From a candidate division WWE3 bacterium RIFCSPLOWO2_12_FULL_36_10 (GTDB taxonomy: Bacteria; Patescibacteriota; WWE3; UBA101185; UBA10185), in assembly GCA_001772985.1 (NCBI GenBank), contig MEVN01000007.1, positions 196-18,178 on the forward strand: a stretch of DNA of 17,983 nucleotides, written 5' to 3'. The notes below the pieces were generated by a model. It worked only from the letters and a program-made list of their open reading frames with translations, was not told the origin of the DNA and searched no databases. Shown here in pieces: positions 15,119-17,983 of this stretch. Numbering within the stretch: position 1 is the stretch's first letter; each line of letters starts with the position of its first letter. Position numbers and translations under genes: made by a program.

Positions 15119-15376
15119 CTACTTCTTATAAACACGTCCAACCCAGATCTTTTTTGCGAAAGACATAGTTGATGATGAGATAAAGTAGGCTATTGTTGGA
15201 ATTAAAGCATTTTGCCAAGGATTTTGAACACGTAGAATTAAAAAGAATAATAAGACCAAAAAGTAAGTGGCTACAGAAATTAATATCTTTCTAGACCAAC
15301 TAGTTTCCCAAGCTTTATCTGATTCTACCTTTTTATTACGTTCTTTTATGGCAAGTATTTCTTGTTCTATATCCAT
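15119..15376 (-). CDS. Small two-helix membrane protein
   Basis: 85 residues. A charged, coiled-coil-prone N-terminus (about 1-25, with Ile-Lys-Glu-Arg-Asn-Lys-Lys-Val-Glu and Ala-Trp-Glu-Thr-Ser) is followed by two transmembrane helices (about 31-49 and 55-72) and a basic tail. Small proteins with this Ala-Trp-Glu-Thr-Ser plus Arg-Lys/Arg-Arg start and an Asn-Pro-Trp-x-Asn-Ala-Leu-Ile-Pro motif between the helices recur, from memory, as hypothetical proteins in CPR bacteria and some archaea. The function is unknown. It begins 4 bp after the stop of the S51 peptidase gene on the same strand and also has its own -10 box inside that gene. Confidence 0.75.
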   Translation of the reverse strand: MDIEQEILAIKERNKKVESDKAWETSWSRKILISVATYFLVLLFFLILRVQNPWQNALIPTIAYFISSSTMSFAKKIWVGRVYKK

Positions 15377-15380
15377 ATTT

Positions 15381-16025
15381 CTATTTTACATTAAAAAATC
15401 TGTAATTTCTTTCTCCGACTATTTCTAGTTTAGCTCCTTCAATTTTCAATGCCGTTTTATTACTAATTGCATAAATTTTTCGTTTATTGGTTTTTGCATA
15501 TCCCCCAACTGTCTCAAAAGGAACTAATTCAGGAGAATGTGGGGAGATTTCAAAATCTATTATTCCAAGGGCAGAAAAATCTTTTAGCCCAACATCGTTA
15601 GGATCTGATGGCTCTACACAGGCAATTTCAATGTTTGGGGTTGGTATTATACTTCCTGCACTTACTCCGACATATAATTTATTCTGATATATAAATTTTT
15701 TAATTTCAATATCATAGTTATTTTTCTTAATCTCGTTTAATAGATGAAATGTATTTCCTCCACATACGTACAATACATCGTATTCGTGCATGGTTTTTGT
15801 ATCGTTCCTATTTGCAAAATCTAGAATTCTTATGTTTGACACTAAAACGCCGGTGTCTATTAACTCATTTTTTGATTTATTAACGTACTTGAGTTCCTCT
15901 TTTGTTCTTGAAGCTGTTTTAACAAAGCCAATTGTTACTTTAGAAAGATCATTGCCGATTAATTCATTGAACGCACTTATTATTTTTGGATGTGTAAGTC
16001 CTGTTGATGTAAGTAAAAGTTTCAT
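15381..16025 (-). CDS. Peptidase family S51 (peptidase E-like)
   Basis: 214 residues, a class I glutamine amidotransferase-like fold. The motif Cys-Gly-Gly-Asn-Thr-Phe (88-93) and the nucleophile elbow Gly120-Val-Ser122-Ala-Gly-Ser mark family S51; His163 in Ile-Ser-Pro-His is the likely base. Family members include alpha-aspartyl dipeptidase PepE and cyanophycinase; the length and lack of a signal peptide favour a cytosolic PepE-like dipeptidase. Unlike most genes here it has a Shine-Dalgarno sequence (AGGA, 16031-16034 on the complementary strand, 5 nt before the ATG) and a leader of about 75 nt with inverted repeats. Confidence 0.88.
   Translation of the reverse strand: MKLLLTSTGLTHPKIISAFNELIGNDLSKVTIGFVKTASRTKEELKYVNKSKNELIDTGVLVSNIRILDFANRNDTKTMHEYDVLYVCGGNTFHLLNEIKKNNYDIEIKKFIYQNKLYVGVSAGSIIPTPNIEIACVEPSDPNDVGLKDFSALGIIDFEISPHSPELVPFETVGGYAKTNKRKIYAISNKTALKIEGAKLEIVGERNYRFFNVK
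15383..15388 (-). promoter_or_regulatory. -10 box of the 15119-15376 gene
   Basis: TAAAAT on the minus strand, directly preceded by TG, ends 6 nt before the ATG at 15376 and lies across the S51 peptidase stop codon. No convincing -35. Confidence 0.4.
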
Positions 16026-16313
16026 TATTTTCCTAAGTTGGTGAGGGCGGTGGGGTAAATCAAATCGGATTCGATGTCGAAATACCTCCCGATCTCAATG
16101 GTAATAGTATATCACCCAAACTATTTACACTTCCTCAAACTTTTGTGGAGAATCTGGTAATGATGGCGGACGTTGCGATTGGGTTTTGGTGTAAAACCTC
16201 AGACCCTTACCAAGTCCTGCAATAGTAGGCTATTCTTTATAAGTTGATTTCATTTTATTATGATGCCAGCAACCCTTGTAGGTAAACGCATATATTGAAT
16301 TGTACCGCGCACT
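16026..16313. other. Non-coding region with the S51 peptidase leader and short inverted repeats
   Basis: No gene is supported here. On the minus strand TATACT (16106-16111) with TG-A upstream is a good extended -10 for the S51 peptidase, giving a leader of about 75 nt. Within the leader are ATCGG/CCGAT (16064-16068 and 16089-16093) enclosing TTCGA-TG-TCGAA (16070-16081), either a hairpin or an operator. Further right are GGTTTT/AAAACC (16182-16198, 5-nt loop) and AATAG/CTATT (16221-16234); neither has the U-tract of a terminator. The GC content looks higher than in the flanking genes. Confidence 0.5.
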
Positions 16314-17288
16314 TTATTTGATACTCCCAATTTTCATTTTCTGTTTATCCATATAAAGCTTGGTAATTTTTGCATTGAAGTATTTTGCGGGTGACGTTAT
16401 TGAAACTTTAGGGTTGTTTTCATCTTCTAAGTATTGGGTGTAAGCGTCCTGGATAATACCAAAACCCAGCTTTTCAAACCTGATAAGAATAAAACCCATG
16501 TACGGGTCTGCCACGTACTGGGCTATTTTCTTTAGTTGTGAGATTTCATACGGACTTTTGTTGTAGTTTATTGAATATTGTTCGGGGTCAAAAGATTCGG
16601 TTTTCAACTTTGGAGCGTAGTCTTTCTCTTCCCCCGTTTCTTTTTTATAAGACATCGAAGATTCGATATTTATAGTATTAGTTTCATTATTCGTATTAGT
16701 GTTATTACCTGTGAAAAACCTAGATGTTTCATCAGGCTGTATTGCTTCTATAGAAGCCACAAAGGGTGCTGTAGACCTGTGAATATTTTCCTTAACCCGT
16801 TCACTAGCTTCTATATTGACCCCGTTTGTTGCTGGTGTCTCCGTTATACCTTCACCTGGGACTGACCTGTTAACAAAATATTTTGAGATATTCGTTTTTT
16901 GACCGTTGGGAAGGAAAAAATCGTCAACTTTAATTGTTACATTACCTCCGACTCCGCCGTGGTCTTCGAAATATATTAACCTCAGCTCACGTAGTTCCCT
17001 TAGCAGTTTATTAATGTAGTTTCTTTTAACTTTATTTTTGAATACCTTGTTATTGATTGTGTCGGCGCTAGTAACACAATCTCCCATTTCATTTGCATGA
17101 AGTCTAACGTATTCGTACACAACCCATAACGTGTCATTTAATATGCCCAGTTCACGAAGTTCGTTAGGATACCTTGGAAAGCAGATCCAACTTAAATATT
17201 TATCAGTTTGATACCCAAGTAGTTGGCATATCCAAGGATTTTGAAAATGTTCAACCTCGTTTTGTATTTTTTGTACATTATTTTCCAT
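16314..17288 (-). CDS. Winged-helix protein resembling replication initiator/DnaD-type proteins
   Basis: 324 residues from the ATG at 17288 (335 from a TTG at 17321). The N-terminal half (about 50-122) looks like a winged helix: Leu-Trp-Val-Val-Tyr-Glu-Tyr-Val helix, Ser-Ala-Asp-Thr-Ile-Asn turn, Leu-Leu-Arg-Glu-Leu-Arg-Glu-Leu recognition-like helix, then a Gly-rich wing. A low-complexity Asn/Thr linker follows (about 140-235). The C-terminal region (about 245-324) ends with Ser-Pro-Ala-Lys-Tyr-Phe-Asn-Ala-Lys. Winged helix, disordered linker and a C-terminal helical unit with a Pro-Ala-x-Tyr-Phe ending resembles DnaD/replisome-organiser and plasmid or phage Rep proteins. I do not recognise a specific family. 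Palindromes sit directly upstream. A role in replication of a mobile element, or as a transcription regulator, is inference. Confidence 0.7.
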   Translation of the reverse strand: MENNVQKIQNEVEHFQNPWICQLLGYQTDKYLSWICFPRYPNELRELGILNDTLWVVYEYVRLHANEMGDCVTSADTINNKVFKNKVKRNYINKLLRELRELRLIYFEDHGGVGGNVTIKVDDFFLPNGQKTNISKYFVNRSVPGEGITETPATNGVNIEASERVKENIHRSTAPFVASIEAIQPDETSRFFTGNNTNTNNETNTINIESSMSYKKETGEEKDYAPKLKTESFDPEQYSINYNKSPYEISQLKKIAQYVADPYMGFILIRFEKLGFGIIQDAYTQYLEDENNPKVSITSPAKYFNAKITKLYMDKQKMKIGSIK

Positions 17289-17292
17289 TTTT

Positions 17293-17306
17293 CGACTGGG
17301 CAGTCG
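17293..17306. repeat. CGACTG-GG-CAGTCG palindrome before the winged-helix gene
   Basis: Perfect 6-bp half-sites separated by 2 bp, 4 bp upstream of the ATG at 17288 and just downstream of a weak -10-like TATACC (17311-17316, minus strand). Position fits an autoregulatory operator, or a hairpin that hides the start; it would lie inside the coding region if the TTG at 17321 were used. Confidence 0.6.
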
Positions 17307-17324
17307 GTTTGGTATAATCAAGAC

Positions 17325-17378
17325 GCAGAAAAACCCCTTGATGATTGCCTCCCCAGGTTTTCATTAAAACTTTTCTGC
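17325..17378. repeat. Long inverted repeat in the intergenic region
   Basis: GCAGAAAA (17325-17332) pairs with TTTTCTGC (17371-17378), enclosing an inner hairpin GTTTT-CATT-AAAAC (17357-17370). Read on the plus strand a T-rich tract follows (17380-17385), but no plus-strand gene precedes it. Read on the minus strand it would be a structured spacer between the two genes. Its role is unknown. Confidence 0.45.
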
Positions 17379-17396
17379 ATTTTTTATAGTAATTTG

Positions 17397-17759
17397 TTAC
17401 TTCATAAGACCAGTCGCAACAACTTGCTCCACAATCTCATCTACTATTTTTTTTGCTTCAATAGGATTCATAAATTCTGGATTAAAAGCTAATATATAGC
17501 CCGATCTGGCGTTTAATTTACCAAGTCTTTTTAAGATTGGAGGGTTACCTTTGATAAGCGGTATCAAGCAAGCGAGTGATCTGCCATCGCCATATTTCAA
17601 GTTTTCCCCAATAAACTTGGAAGTAGCGGTATAATTTTTACAATTTAATACAACTTGTAAGGCTTCAACTTGTGTAAAAGTTTTTGACCTTAATTCTTGT
17701 TCTGATTTGTTTTTATTCATAACAAATTTACTGTAGCACATGTAGGCGAGGTTGACCAT
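17397..17759 (-). CDS. Hypothetical protein
   Basis: 120 residues from the ATG at 17759; an internal ATG at 17720 would give 107. I recognise no family. It is a soluble, basic protein without membrane segments. It has a Thr-Phe-Thr-Gln-Val-Glu-Ala-Leu helix start, an N-cap Tyr-Thr-Ala-Thr-Ser-Lys stretch, and a C-terminal helix Glu-Ala-Lys-Lys-Ile-Val-Asp-Glu-Ile-Val-Glu. A small DNA-binding or partner protein of the downstream winged-helix gene is possible but unproven. The longer start is preferred because an extended TATAAT ends 8 nt before it. It lies upstream of the winged-helix gene on the same strand, 108 bp apart. Confidence 0.6.
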   Translation of the reverse strand: MVNLAYMCYSKFVMNKNKSEQELRSKTFTQVEALQVVLNCKNYTATSKFIGENLKYGDGRSLACLIPLIKGNPPILKRLGKLNARSGYILAFNPEFMNPIEAKKIVDEIVEQVVATGLMK

Positions 17760-17983
17760 GTCTACACATTATATCATTGGCAACATGCCGAATACCTTGT
17801 AGTACAGCCTCAAAGTGAAAGATGGTGAAACATACTTTTGTCACGATGGGTAATGCTCGGTGGCGGCTTGACACCCCGTAAGCCCAGTTGTCTACCGCTA
17901 ACGTCTTTATTCGTAGATTATACGACTTCACCAATCCTACATAACGTTGCTATATCAACATATTCAGTTTTGGATGGGTACTT
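17760..17983. other. Non-coding right end, visibly higher GC, with a promoter-like palindrome
   Basis: No supported gene. On the minus strand a TATAAT (17918-17923) lies inside the inverted repeat TCGTA-N5-TACGA (17911-17925), a possible operator-promoter. The stretch between it and 17776 has a GGCTT/AAGCC stem (plus-strand bases near 17851-17885) and could be a long leader or a small RNA gene. I cannot match it to any known RNA family (no RNase P, tmRNA or SRP core seen). An open frame across it (17728-17934, minus) is not convincing. Confidence 0.4.
17768..17776 (-). promoter_or_regulatory. Extended -10 promoter of 17397-17759
   Basis: Minus strand TG-A-TATAAT (TATAAT at 17768-17773), 8 nt before the ATG at 17759. 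No good -35, as is tolerated with an extended -10. Leaderless type. Confidence 0.55.

Noticed and set aside
17325..17390. Intrinsic terminator on the plus strand (stem followed by T-tract)
   Set aside because: No plus-strand gene ends nearby, the stem is AT-rich and the overall loop is long; kept only as an inverted repeat.
17728..17934. Minus-strand open frame of 68 codons at the right end
   Set aside because: It overlaps the start of the better-supported gene in another frame, has no upstream signals, and its composition does not look protein-like.
1..17983. CRISPR array, transposase or integrase
   Set aside because: No regularly spaced repeats and no recognisable mobile-element enzyme were found in any frame.

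Overview
The window is AT-rich, gene-dense bacterial DNA that uses the standard bacterial code (TGA occurs as a true stop). It most resembles a Candidate Phyla Radiation (Patescibacteria) genome, probably Microgenomates. This is inferred from a family A DNA polymerase without a 5' nuclease domain, a PolX with a PHP domain, a lemA-htpX pair, gatC-gatA-x-gatB-polA gene order, many small membrane proteins with an N-terminal anchor, and mostly Shine-Dalgarno-free starts. No marker gene such as 16S rRNA is present, so the assignment is tentative.

Layout. Positions 1-1814 (minus strand): a membrane-anchored secreted-domain protein, tRNA-Gly(CCC), a membrane-anchored LysM protein and tRNA-Asp(GUC). 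Positions 1886-5121 (plus): polX, then lemA-htpX. Positions 5146-10425 (plus): a tight run of gatC, gatA, a small HEPN-like ORF, gatB and polA, with gaps of 0-1 bp or 4-bp ATGA overlaps. Positions 10422-12962 (plus): a CIRCE heat-shock operator, a ClpE-type Hsp100 ATPase, and rplS. Positions 12959-16025: a small membrane protein, a thermonuclease-alpha/beta hydrolase pair, two small membrane proteins and an S51 peptidase. Positions 16026-17983: two minus-strand genes of uncertain role (one a winged-helix, replication-initiator-like protein), flanked by non-coding DNA that looks visibly more GC-rich and holds several inverted repeats.

The strongest anomaly is in gatA. A 74/75-identical inverted repeat (5893-5967 and 6010-6084, 42-bp spacer) replaces about 51 bp that should encode the Ser-rich amidase signature. 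The reading frame is broken and both catalytic serines are lost. It looks like a double template switch, either a real mutation or an amplification/assembly artefact.

The second theme is transcription. At about ten genes a -10 hexamer ends 6-9 nt before the start codon, so the predicted transcription start falls on or next to the ATG (leaderless mRNA). rplS, the S51 peptidase and the LysM gene instead have real leaders, the first two with Shine-Dalgarno sequences. The third is the CIRCE-like operator over the clpE promoter, implying HrcA control of this Hsp100. I saw no CRISPR array, insertion sequence or convincing intrinsic terminator.
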